From positions 1 to 64,000 of the forward strand of contig NZ_JARXXA010000021.1 of NCBI RefSeq assembly GCF_029892785.1: a DNA stretch of 64,000 bases. The letters run 5' to 3'. The notes under the pieces were generated by a model. The model saw only the letters and a list, made by a program, of their open reading frames with translations. It was not told where the DNA came from and searched no databases. Position 1 is the stretch's first letter. Every line of letters begins with the position of its first letter. The DNA is from Parabacteroides sp. PH5-46 (GTDB taxonomy: Bacteria > Bacteroidota > Bacteroidia > Bacteroidales > Tannerellaceae). Positions 52,796-61,426 of this stretch are shown piece after piece. Both the position numbers and the translations under genes were made by a program.

Positions 52796-53455
52796 TTATT
52801 TGATAGCGCGAAGCATTTCGCGTTTTCCCGGAGGGCCGGCTATTCGTTCAACTGAATAACCGGCCTTCTTCATCATACGACGTACACTTCCTTTGGCACA
52901 ATAAGTGGTAAGTATTCCTCCGGGGGCTGTGCATCTGTACAATTTATCGAATATTTCCTGATTCCACATCTCCGGTTGTTTATCCGGTGCAAAGGCATCA
53001 AAAAAAACAAGATCAATGTCTACAGGCAAGGTGCAGCTATTACTATCCCCTTGTATCTTATGCAGGTAAAAACGATCCGTTAGCTCAACTGTCACATTCC
53101 AGGGGGCAGTATGTAGTGCAAGGAACAGATCTTTGTTTTCTTCAAAAATTATTTGTCCGTAATTCAATTCTTTAATGACATTAGGCGCCAAAGGAAATAA
53201 CTCTACCGTATAATATTCTATCCGGCATGGGTTTTCTATCAATGTAAGGAAGGCATTCAGACCTGTCCCGAAGCCTATCTCCAATATCCGAAGATTTTCT
53301 TTGGATAGTTGCTTTAAGCCTGCTTCAATAAAGACATGGCGCGATTCCTGTATAGCTCCGTTCACTGAATGGTAATGTTCATCCATTTCAGGCACGAAAA
53401 GGGTATGGCTTCCATCAGCCGTAAGCTGCAATTCCCGGTGTATCTGTTCCATCAT
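52796..53455 (-). CDS. mnmD: tRNA (5-methylaminomethyl-2-thiouridine) methyltransferase-like protein, MnmD type
   Basis: A 219-residue SAM-dependent methyltransferase of the MnmC N-terminal (DUF752) family. Motif I is LEIGFGTGLNAFLTL; the family motif FFDAFAPDKQPEMWNQ and the GPPGKREMLRA end are clear. It stands alone, without the FAD oxidase half of E. coli MnmC, as in many bacteria. It would complete mnm5 modification of wobble uridine. Met at 53455 or 53452. Confidence 0.88.
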   Translation of the reverse strand: MMEQIHRELQLTADGSHTLFVPEMDEHYHSVNGAIQESRHVFIEAGLKQLSKENLRILEIGFGTGLNAFLTLIENPCRIEYYTVELFPLAPNVIKELNYGQIIFEENKDLFLALHTAPWNVTVELTDRFYLHKIQGDSNSCTLPVDIDLVFFDAFAPDKQPEMWNQEIFDKLYRCTAPGGILTTYCAKGSVRRMMKKAGYSVERIAGPPGKREMLRAIK

Positions 53456-53520
53456 ACAAATATAACGACATATCTGCCGATTTTAGTTATATTTGTTTTT
53501 GCAATTTTTCAAAACAACAT

Positions 53521-56500
53521 ATGTTCATCCGTCAACATGTATCATACATCTGCTCTCTCCTACTGCTCTTTCTGCTTATCGGCAAAGAAGATGGGCAGGC
53601 CGAGGAAATGTATTTCCGCCACTACAATAACAAACAAGGCTTATCTCACAACACAGTCTACTGCTCTCTGCAGGACAGGAAAGGCTTTATGTGGTTCGGA
53701 ACAGATGACGGATTGAATCGCTTTGATGGGCATACCTTCCGGGTGTACAGATATAATTCGTACCAATCCGAAAATAGCTTGCCAAATGACCGGATCAGGA
53801 GTCTGTTTGAAGATTCAAGCGGCACCTTGTGGATATGTACCAATTACGCAACTTGCTATTATGATGATACGATTGATGGGTTTCACCCCTTTACATTATC
53901 CGGTGATAAGGCCACCGATGCCGAAGATTTTTTTGTTGTAAATGAAGATAAACAGAAGCAGTTGTGGTTGGCTTCCAACAACCGGATAGTCTGTTACTCG
54001 CCTGCCGACAAAACCTGCCGCTTATATCCTGCCGATGCATACTTCCAGCCTGTCTGTATGATTATGACAACTGAAGGACAAGCCCTGTTCTCGTCTGCTT
54101 CTGACTTATATGCTTACAAACCCGAGACCGACCGCTTTACCCGAACAGCGATCCTAACTGAAAAAGAACTGCAAGAGCAAGTCCATATCTCAGCTATTTG
54201 CGAAGTACCTAATGTAGGAGTATTAATCGGCACCAATAAAAAAGGCTTGAAGCTGTATCACTATCAGAGCATGCAGACAGAGACAGTCCTCCCGGAAATA
54301 CAAGTAAGAGCCATTACAGCATATAATCATCACACATACTGGATTGCATCAGAGTCGGGTGTATACATATATAATATACTCAATCGGCAAACCACCCATC
54401 TGAAGAAATCGCTGACCAACGAATACACAATATCCGATAACGCCATCTATTCTATTACGAAAGACAGGGAAGGCGGAATGTGGGTTGGTAGTTTCTTCGG
54501 AGGCATCAGTTACCTGCCGCAGAAATATGTCAGCTTTGATCGCTTTATTGGAGGAAAGACTCATCCGCAAATGCCGGGAAATGCCATACGCGAAATATCT
54601 CCTGATATGTATGGGAATCTATGGCTGGGTACGGAAGACAACGGAATTAATCGATACAATCTGCAAACCGGCGAGATAACAAATTTCTCGCTCAACAATC
54701 CGCAGCACCCTTTATCTGCAACGAATATTCATGGGTTGTTTGCCGACGGGAACAAGCTTTGGGTAGGTACGTTCAATAAAGGGATTGATGTATTAGAGCT
54801 ACCGTCTGGCAAACTGATCCGACGGTATTCGCAAAGTAGTACAAACAACGGGCTGAGCAGTGACTTTGTTCTGTGTTTTCATAAACTAGCAGATGGTAAT
54901 ATGTTGATCGGTACATCTACAGGAACGGTCTTGTATGAGGCTGCAAAAGACCGCTTCAGTCGCTGGGAGAATATTCACGCACTAGTCCGCCAGATCTATA
55001 CTGATACAAAAGGTAATATATGGGTTGTTTCCGACAACGGGCTATTCCGCTATTCTTCTTCCGAGAAGAAATTAACCCGTTACACATCTGATATACACAG
55101 GTCGCAAAGCCTGGGGAGTAACAACACGACATCTGTATTTGAAGACTCCAAAGGACGTATTTGGGTGACAACCGTCTACGGCTTTTCGCTATATAATGAT
55201 ATAACCGACTCATTCAATCGTATCACGGTAGAGGATGGGCTTCCCAGCAATATCGTTTACCGGATACTGGAAGACGACGAACATACCTTCTGGATTACAA
55301 CAGCCAACGGCTTGGTGAAATTTAATCCGGAGACGCATGCCATGCGAGTTTTCTCCTATACGGACGGGCTACATGAAACGCAATTTAATTACAGCTCTTC
55401 CTACAAAGCTCCCGATGGGATGATGTATATGGGGACTATTAACGGAATGATTGCTTTCAACCCCCGCCATTTTATTACAGACAGCTATACACCCCCCATT
55501 CATATTACAGACATTCATGTGCCGGGTGGTATGGGTTTTCCCTCTAAGGAAAACAGGAAAGGAGTCACCTCTCTTTCTCTTCCACACAACAAGGCAACTT
55601 TTACCTTATCATACGTTGCACTAAGTTTCACCTCTCCTGATGCTATTCAGTATGCCTACAAGCTGGAAGGGGTAGATACAGAATGGAACTATATGAAGCA
55701 GAACAATAGCGTTACCTTTGCCAACCTTTCTCCTGGGAAATATACCTTCAAAGTAAGGTCTACAAACAGTAGCGGTACCTGGCAGAATAATGAGATACAA
55801 CTACCGATTGTAATTGTGCCGCCCTTCTGGGCTACTCCCTGGGCATACCTGATGTATGGGTTGCTACTTGTCCTCCTGATCGTACTATTCTACCGGTACA
55901 AGAAATCAAAACTGGAAGACAAACACCGGCTGGAACAGGAAAAGTTTGAATCGCAAAAAGAGAAAGAATTGTTTGATGCCAAGATACAATTCTTCACCTT
56001 CATTACGCATGAGATACGTACTCCGCTTACACTCATCAAAGCTCCGCTGGAAAAGATATTGAAATCGAATGACGGCTCACCGGATACCAAAACAAATCTG
56101 CAGACTATTGAGAAAAATACACAACGACTCTTAGACCTGAGCAATCAGCTGCTTGATTTCAGGAAAACAGAAAGCAAAGGCTTTAAGCTCAACTTTGTTA
56201 AAACAGATATTACCCTTTGGATTGAGTCGATTATTCAGCGTTTCCGGCCAGCTTTCGAGAAAGAAAACAAAACATTTATCCAACACATACCTCCCGGCTC
56301 TTTCTTTGGAGACATAGACCGGGAGGCCTTTTCCAAGATCATCAGCAATATGATGACTAATGCGCTGAAATACTCAGACACACAGGTCTCGTTCGAACTG
56401 ATTATCCCGCAGGAAAAGGAAGAAACCTTCCGGATTTCCGTCACAAATGACGGATACCTGGTTCCCGAAACAGAAATGGAAAAGATATTTTCGCCCTTCT

Positions 56501-57477
56501 ACCGGGTGAAAGAAACAGAGAACATACAAGGCAGCGGTATTGGCTTGTCATTGGCTCGCTCACTGGCCGAATACCACCAGGGAAGCCTGAGCTACCAACA
56601 TACGCCCGATAGGAAGAATTGCTTTATACTTACATTGCCTGTTGTTCAGGAGAAAGGATATCAGCTGGAAGAAACAGAAAGCAAACCGCTTACTGTCCCA
56701 ATTGATCCGAATAACCACAAGCCGCCTCTATTGATCGTAGAAGACCAGGCAGATATGCGCCGCTTCATTGCCGATGAGCTATCAAACACCTACCAAGTAC
56801 TGGAAGCCGATAACGGGAAAAGCGCCTTAAGCATCCTCAGCGATTATCCGGTCAAGCTAATCATCAGCGATGTCATGATGCCGGTAATGGATGGTTTCGA
56901 TTTCTGCAATGAGGTGAAGAACGATATAAATTACAGCCATATCCCGTTCATTTTGCTGACAGCACAGCACAATCTTCAATCCAGGCTAAAAGGGCTGAAT
57001 AACGGGGCAGATGCTTACATCGAGAAACCTTTTTCTATTGAGCTTCTTACCACTCAGATAAGCAACCTATTGAAAAGCCGCGAGCTCCTGAATCGCACTT
57101 ATTTAGAAAAGCCGCTATCCTCTACCGTCTCCTTAGCTGCTTCACCTATAGATGAGATATTTCTCAGTAAATTCAATACCTATCTGGAAGAAAACCTGAC
57201 CAACGATTCCCTGAATATAGAAGCCATTGCCGCCGAAATGCACATGAGCACATCCGGCCTGTATCGCAAAGTAAAAGGAATATCAGGCCTTTCGCCCATA
57301 GACTTTATCCGGGTAGTCCGCCTGAAGAAAGCCGTACAACTCATGCAACAGGGAGAAAAACGCATCAATGAGATAGCTTTCAAAGTAGGCTTCTCCTCCC
57401 CCTCCTACTTCTCTACCAGCTTCCAGAAACAATACGGCAAATCCCCTTCGGAATATATGAAGCAATACTTTAACTAA
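53521..57477 (+). CDS. Orphan hybrid two-component system (HTCS)
   Basis: A 1318-residue sensor and regulator in one chain. After the signal peptide come repeated beta-propeller blades of the Reg_prop type (LSHNTVYCSLQDRKGFMWFGT, later GLSSDFV-like blades) to about residue 690, a Y_Y_Y domain (about 690-770), a transmembrane helix (about 777-797), HisKA with His830 (FITHEIRTP), HATPase, a receiver domain with Asp1117 (SDVMMPVMDG) and an AraC-type domain (about 1215-1318). Such proteins usually sense glycans and adjoin their PUL. No SusCD, hydrolase or sulfatase is nearby here, so the target locus is unknown. Confidence 0.93.
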   Translation: MFIRQHVSYICSLLLLFLLIGKEDGQAEEMYFRHYNNKQGLSHNTVYCSLQDRKGFMWFGTDDGLNRFDGHTFRVYRYNSYQSENSLPNDRIRSLFEDSSGTLWICTNYATCYYDDTIDGFHPFTLSGDKATDAEDFFVVNEDKQKQLWLASNNRIVCYSPADKTCRLYPADAYFQPVCMIMTTEGQALFSSASDLYAYKPETDRFTRTAILTEKELQEQVHISAICEVPNVGVLIGTNKKGLKLYHYQSMQTETVLPEIQVRAITAYNHHTYWIASESGVYIYNILNRQTTHLKKSLTNEYTISDNAIYSITKDREGGMWVGSFFGGISYLPQKYVSFDRFIGGKTHPQMPGNAIREISPDMYGNLWLGTEDNGINRYNLQTGEITNFSLNNPQHPLSATNIHGLFADGNKLWVGTFNKGIDVLELPSGKLIRRYSQSSTNNGLSSDFVLCFHKLADGNMLIGTSTGTVLYEAAKDRFSRWENIHALVRQIYTDTKGNIWVVSDNGLFRYSSSEKKLTRYTSDIHRSQSLGSNNTTSVFEDSKGRIWVTTVYGFSLYNDITDSFNRITVEDGLPSNIVYRILEDDEHTFWITTANGLVKFNPETHAMRVFSYTDGLHETQFNYSSSYKAPDGMMYMGTINGMIAFNPRHFITDSYTPPIHITDIHVPGGMGFPSKENRKGVTSLSLPHNKATFTLSYVALSFTSPDAIQYAYKLEGVDTEWNYMKQNNSVTFANLSPGKYTFKVRSTNSSGTWQNNEIQLPIVIVPPFWATPWAYLMYGLLLVLLIVLFYRYKKSKLEDKHRLEQEKFESQKEKELFDAKIQFFTFITHEIRTPLTLIKAPLEKILKSNDGSPDTKTNLQTIEKNTQRLLDLSNQLLDFRKTESKGFKLNFVKTDITLWIESIIQRFRPAFEKENKTFIQHIPPGSFFGDIDREAFSKIISNMMTNALKYSDTQVSFELIIPQEKEETFRISVTNDGYLVPETEMEKIFSPFYRVKETENIQGSGIGLSLARSLAEYHQGSLSYQHTPDRKNCFILTLPVVQEKGYQLEETESKPLTVPIDPNNHKPPLLIVEDQADMRRFIADELSNTYQVLEADNGKSALSILSDYPVKLIISDVMMPVMDGFDFCNEVKNDINYSHIPFILLTAQHNLQSRLKGLNNGADAYIEKPFSIELLTTQISNLLKSRELLNRTYLEKPLSSTVSLAASPIDEIFLSKFNTYLEENLTNDSLNIEAIAAEMHMSTSGLYRKVKGISGLSPIDFIRVVRLKKAVQLMQQGEKRINEIAFKVGFSSPSYFSTSFQKQYGKSPSEYMKQYFN

Positions 57478-57490
57478 TCGACAGATAATA

Positions 57491-57835
57491 TTAAAGCACA
57501 GAAGCTACTTTTCTGATATTTGCAAGTCGCTCTATAAAGGATTTATCTTTCTTGGCAGTATACATATTGTAGCGCGTCTGCATATTTATCCATAGTTCAG
57601 CATCTATATTTAATGCAGCTTCAACAAGCATAGCAAATTGTACATTCATGGCTCTTTTGGCATTTAATATTTCGTTAAGCATAGTATATTGCACACCAAT
57701 TTGTGCCGCAAATTTACGTTGAGAAATACCACGATATTCCAGCTCTTCCTTCAATACTTCACCCGGATGGGTGGGTCTATCAGGTTCTATATTATTAGCA
57801 ATCATATCAGAAGCGATGCCTGGAATAGTAATCAT
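57491..57835 (-). CDS. higA: HigA family antitoxin
   Basis: A 114-residue protein with a helix-turn-helix of the XRE type: PGEVLKEELEYRGISQRKFA, then IGVQYTMLNEILNAKRAMN. It follows the toxin gene by 6 bp, the order usual for higBA. It should bind and neutralise the toxin and repress the shared promoter. Confidence 0.88.
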   Translation of the reverse strand: MITIPGIASDMIANNIEPDRPTHPGEVLKEELEYRGISQRKFAAQIGVQYTMLNEILNAKRAMNVQFAMLVEAALNIDAELWINMQTRYNMYTAKKDKSFIERLANIRKVASVL

Positions 57836-57841
57836 AACCTT

Positions 57842-58159
57842 CTATTTATAATGGTTTGACAATTCTAATATATTACAAACAGTTACTAATGGCTCAAGTC
57901 CATTGTCCTTCACCATAAATTCGATACGATACTGTTTGTTTACCCTGATGGATGAAATACCTGCCTTGCTGCCTTTTAATACTTCATAGTTCAGCGAATG
58001 AATGTTATACAGTATTTCAATGTTTTTTACGCTAAGCAAAACCTCTATACAGTGCTGATACTTACGTATAACTTCAGGTTGAAATCGATGTTTCTTATCT
58101 GTTGTTTTACCTGTTTTGTATAAATCGCGTAAATAAACCTTATCAAAAGTAACTTCCAT
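57842..58159 (-). CDS. higB: RelE/HigB family toxin
   Basis: A 105-residue protein of the RelE/ParE fold, predicted ribosome-dependent mRNA nuclease. It ends in a typical RelE sheet: LKGSKAGISSIRVNKQYRIEFMV typed in part here, then VTVCNILELSNHY. It is transcribed first, ahead of the antitoxin gene. The assignment rests on fold, size and partner; enzymatic activity is inferred. Confidence 0.85.
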   Translation of the reverse strand: MEVTFDKVYLRDLYKTGKTTDKKHRFQPEVIRKYQHCIEVLLSVKNIEILYNIHSLNYEVLKGSKAGISSIRVNKQYRIEFMVKDNGLEPLVTVCNILELSNHYK

Positions 58160-58177
58160 ATCGTACGCTTGTAGCTA

Positions 58178-58217
58178 CAAAGGTAATACTTATTTTTATT
58201 GTTCACTAAAAAGTGAA
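58178..58217 (-). promoter_or_regulatory. higBA promoter with palindromic operator
   Basis: Minus strand TACCTTTG (58185-58178) is the -7 box. TTCACT-AAAA-AGTGAA (58202-58217) is a palindrome covering the expected -33 position. This is where an autorepressing antitoxin would bind. The palindrome lacks a T-tract on the minus strand, so it is not an nrdG terminator. Confidence 0.6.
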
Positions 58218-58223
58218 TATTTT

Positions 58224-58691
58224 TTAGTTTCCTTTGTGAAAGTGATATGTCATATCTACCATCTCCCCATCTACCACATGATAGAAGCGTTGGTTTGTAG
58301 AGGAGGAGTTTAGTCCTCCCAGTTGCTCTATATAGGGGCCCAGCTTGATATAATTGAAGTGTTTTAACCTGCAATCGGGGGATAGCTTGGTCTTGCCGGA
58401 GTACCAGCCCGTTTTTAAGCGGGCGTTCTTCCTTTGCAGAAAGGCTGCCAGATTGTCGATTTCCTGTGGGGCGGCATCGCCTCCCATAAAGCATACGCAG
58501 GTAATGGCATTTCCGTATTTTTCAAGTAAGACGGCAAGGTTTTCTTCGCTTAGTGCCTCTCCCCTATCCTCCATCAGATACGGACTGTGACATCCTTTGC
58601 AACGATTCGGACAGTTGGAGATATTGATAGCTAAGGTAACTTCGCCGGGGACTTCCTGAAAGACTATATCATAATTAACGAACCGTAGCAT
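58224..58691 (-). CDS. nrdG: Anaerobic ribonucleotide reductase activating protein
   Basis: A 155-residue radical SAM enzyme. The iron-sulfur motif CPNRCKGCH (C-x3-C-x2-C) is present, with a following GGDAAP SAM-contact motif. It generates the glycyl radical on NrdD. It overlaps nrdD by 17 nt. Confidence 0.95.
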   Translation of the reverse strand: MLRFVNYDIVFQEVPGEVTLAINISNCPNRCKGCHSPYLMEDRGEALSEENLAVLLEKYGNAITCVCFMGGDAAPQEIDNLAAFLQRKNARLKTGWYSGKTKLSPDCRLKHFNYIKLGPYIEQLGGLNSSSTNQRFYHVVDGEMVDMTYHFHKGN

Positions 58692-60759
58692 AATGACGCT
58701 GGGCAGCCTCCTCCTGCCGGGGTTGAGAGAAATTACTGATACGTTTCATATAGCCGATAATACGGGTCAGATAGTCTAGATTCTTACTCTTGCAGGAAGG
58801 GCATTCCTTCAGGTTTCGCTTGTCTATATGCCCGCAATCATTACATACTGTATTGGGGATATTAAAGGTGAAGTAATTACATCCCTCCTGTGAGGCAACC
58901 CTTAATAGATGCCGGTATTGCTCCTTGTCCAGATGCTCTTCCAAATTAAGGTGCAGGGCGGAACCTCCCGTCAGGTGTTCGATGTATTTCTTTCCATGCA
59001 AGCGGAAGCGGTCTACGATATTCAGGGATTCGTCTTCTACAATGTAGAAATAGCTGTTATAGCAATCCCGGTTCACTTTATAGCCATCCCGCTTATCCCA
59101 TTTGGCGTGCTTTACTCCTACATTTTCGGCAGGAATCATTTCGCAGTTGAACATCACCTCTTTGGTGCGATATCTTTTGTTGTAACTTTCAATCAAACCC
59201 AGCACCTCCTGTACAAAATCTACATAGCGGGGATTATCATTGATCTCTATCCCCAGAGATTCAGCCGCTTCCACCAAGCCATTCACGCCGATGGTGAGGT
59301 ATTGGCGTCCCATATTGATATAGCCAGAGTCGAACAAAGGCAACATTCCCTTTTCCTGCATGTATTTCAGGTTCTCATTATAGGCTAGTTGTACTTTATG
59401 CACCAGATCTACTACCTCTTCAAGGTAAAACTGGTAGGGGTACGACTTGCGCAGGGCATGCTGGATGCAGCGGTTCAGGTTAATAGTCAAGACACTTTTT
59501 GATCCGGTTGAAACTCCTCCGGCTCCTAATGTATAGCTGAAGCCATTGTCCTGGATTTCATTCCGCAAGCGGCAGCAACTGCTTAGCGAGTCGGCATTAT
59601 CGCTAATATAGGTAAAGAAAGAATGTCCTTCGGCATACATTTCAGCTGTAAAATCGCCATACTCTTCATCTTTCGCATCTCCATTCTCTGTCAGAAGTGC
59701 CATTGTCTCTACCGGGAAGGTAAGAATTGCGCGGGTACGCTCCAGGTTAAACCACTTCATGAAACGCTTCTGCAACCAGTTGAGCGAATCCCAGTCGGGC
59801 TTGTTTCCGTCCGGAAAAACAAACTCGTTAAACAAGCTTTCAAAGTAATATTTATCGTAATAAGAGATATTCCAGAAGACAGCCTGAAAGTTCCGGGCTC
59901 CCGTAGGTTGGTTTATCGAATATACGATTTGCTCAAAATAATCGGTAATTACCTTATCCAGGGTACGTTGCTTCTTCGATAGATCAACTACCTTGTCAGC
60001 TTCCAGATAATAATCCTTTCCAAACTCTAATCCGATAAAGTAATTCATATACATCAGAAACTCAGGCGTGGCACAAGCTCCGCTCAGCATGCTGGAAACC
60101 ATGAATACCATATTAACGAAGCCTCCGCAAAATGATTTCAGGTTCGTAGGTGCTTTTGAGTTTCCGCCGATAGAGGTAGTCCCCCCTATCAGCCAGGGAT
60201 ACATCGTGATACTGGCGCAATAATTAGCCAGACTTGTCTCATCATTTTTATAGATGAAGTGATTGTTTAGCAAGTCTATGTATTTGTCCGACACCTCTTT
60301 TCCATACATGTTCTTGAGGCGATCGGTAAGCATCCGGCGGTTCAGTCGTATAAAATTAGACTTAGGCAATTCGCCGATAAGCGTAGCCATGTTCTTGTTC
60401 TCTACATTGGCATTCGAGTCGTATTTACTACCCGAGGCGGCGTTCGAGGCATCGCAATAATCCATCAGGAACTTAAGTTTATCTCTTACTTCCCTATCTT
60501 CCAGATGCTTCTGTCTGTAAAGCATGTATGATTTGGCTACCGAATAATAGCGTTCAGCCATCAAGGCTATCTCTACCTGGTTCTGTATCTCCTCAACAGA
60601 TATTCCGTCTTTGATACTTACCCGGCACAGAATATTGGTAATAACATCCTCTGTAGCAAAACTCCCCACCGACAGAAAGGCCTTTGCTATCGCCTTTTTA
60701 ACTTTTTCAATGGAAAAAGGCTCTCTTTTCCCGTCTCTTTTAATAATAAATAAATCCAT
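58675..60759 (-). CDS. nrdD: Anaerobic ribonucleoside-triphosphate reductase
   Basis: A 694-residue glycyl-radical enzyme that makes dNTPs without oxygen. An ATP-cone domain fills residues 1-90. The C-terminal zinc site has Cys639, Cys642, Cys653 and Cys656, and the glycyl radical is Gly669 in RIIGYM. The length is standard. A minus-strand -7 box TACCTTTG lies at 60913-60906, giving a leader of about 140 nt with a small CCGG-AACAAA-CCGG hairpin. No clear NrdR box was found. Confidence 0.96.
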   Translation of the reverse strand: MDLFIIKRDGKREPFSIEKVKKAIAKAFLSVGSFATEDVITNILCRVSIKDGISVEEIQNQVEIALMAERYYSVAKSYMLYRQKHLEDREVRDKLKFLMDYCDASNAASGSKYDSNANVENKNMATLIGELPKSNFIRLNRRMLTDRLKNMYGKEVSDKYIDLLNNHFIYKNDETSLANYCASITMYPWLIGGTTSIGGNSKAPTNLKSFCGGFVNMVFMVSSMLSGACATPEFLMYMNYFIGLEFGKDYYLEADKVVDLSKKQRTLDKVITDYFEQIVYSINQPTGARNFQAVFWNISYYDKYYFESLFNEFVFPDGNKPDWDSLNWLQKRFMKWFNLERTRAILTFPVETMALLTENGDAKDEEYGDFTAEMYAEGHSFFTYISDNADSLSSCCRLRNEIQDNGFSYTLGAGGVSTGSKSVLTINLNRCIQHALRKSYPYQFYLEEVVDLVHKVQLAYNENLKYMQEKGMLPLFDSGYINMGRQYLTIGVNGLVEAAESLGIEINDNPRYVDFVQEVLGLIESYNKRYRTKEVMFNCEMIPAENVGVKHAKWDKRDGYKVNRDCYNSYFYIVEDESLNIVDRFRLHGKKYIEHLTGGSALHLNLEEHLDKEQYRHLLRVASQEGCNYFTFNIPNTVCNDCGHIDKRNLKECPSCKSKNLDYLTRIIGYMKRISNFSQPRQEEAAQRHYATVR

Positions 60760-60905
60760 AAGACATTAATCATTAATTTGTATCTCAGCCAGACAGAAGA
60801 CGACGGGAAAGAGGCCAGTGCATCAATATACTTCTAATAAAAATGTATCCACCCGAAGTTTAATCCTGTAATTTTCGTCCGGAACAAACCGGAAGCATAT
60901 CGTTA

Positions 60906-60913
60906 CAAAGGTA
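60906..60913 (-). promoter_or_regulatory. nrdDG promoter (-7 box)
   Basis: TACCTTTG on the minus strand fits the Bacteroidota consensus; no -33 TTTG is seen at the correct spacing. It is the best match in the 667-bp gap between nrdD and clpB. Confidence 0.55.
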
Positions 60914-60969
60914 TATCTTATTAATCGGTTTCTCATTAGTTTTGGGAAATTATTTTTCAACAACCCAAA

Positions 60970-61051
60970 CAAAAGTTTTCCAAAAAATATATTTATATAA
61001 TTGTATATTAATATTTTATCATTTTTTAATTATATCAAAAGTTTTCCAAAA
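60970..61051. repeat. Two copies of a 16-bp direct repeat in the nrdD-clpB gap
   Basis: CAAAAGTTTTCCAAAA occurs at 60970-60985 and 61036-61051, exactly 66 bp apart. A partial copy (TTTCCAAAACT) lies near 61108, and a related inverted word (TTTTGGGAAA) near 60940. The intervening DNA is almost pure A/T. This could be a repeated operator for nrdDG or clpB. Confidence 0.6.
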
Positions 61052-61157
61052 CAGAAATTAAGCCAACAACAAACTATCTATTTGAGTAACAGCATATACC
61101 GCATCGCTTTCCAAAACTACCCAGTACATTCTTTTATTTTTTCACAAACATTTTGGT

Positions 61158-61241
61158 GGGTCACAGCTGTGACCCACGTGGTTCACGGCCGTCGACCAGC
61201 TGGGTCACGGTTATCGACCACGTGGTTTACGACTGTGACCT
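61158..61241. repeat. Palindromic array, 4 x 18 bp at 22-bp pitch (type B, copy 2)
   Basis: Units are 61158-61175, 61180-61197, 61202-61219 and 61224-61241, with spacers ACGT, AGCT and ACGT. The first unit is the perfect palindrome GGGTCACAGCTGTGACCC; the others are imperfect. Flanks GGT and ACC are complementary. It is GC-rich inside a very AT-rich gap between divergent nrdD and clpB. The geometry is the same as the three other arrays. Confidence 0.83.
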
Positions 61242-61355
61242 ACCAACTTTATTTCATGAAAAAATGAACGCTCTCCCAAACAAATGAATGGAGTAAGGTG
61301 TTTTGTTGTAAATAGTTCCACAAATAAATACAAGACAAAATGACACTTATCTTGT

Positions 61356-61372
61356 TTGGCATTTAATTTGCA
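61356..61372 (+). promoter_or_regulatory. Sigma-54-like -24/-12 element upstream of clpB
   Basis: TTGGCA-N6-TTGCA matches the core of the sigma-54 consensus (TGGCA with the correct distance to TTGCA). It ends 54 bp before the clpB start. No good TAnnTTTG box was found in that stretch. A chance match in 64 kb cannot be excluded. Confidence 0.4.
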
Positions 61373-61426
61373 GTTTATAGGGTAGGAATTTAAAACAAAC
61401 AAAAGGAATAAATAAAATATAAATAT

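Noticed and set aside
58202-58217. Palindrome as nrdG terminator
   Set aside because: No T-tract on the minus strand; the position over the higBA -33 region fits an operator better.
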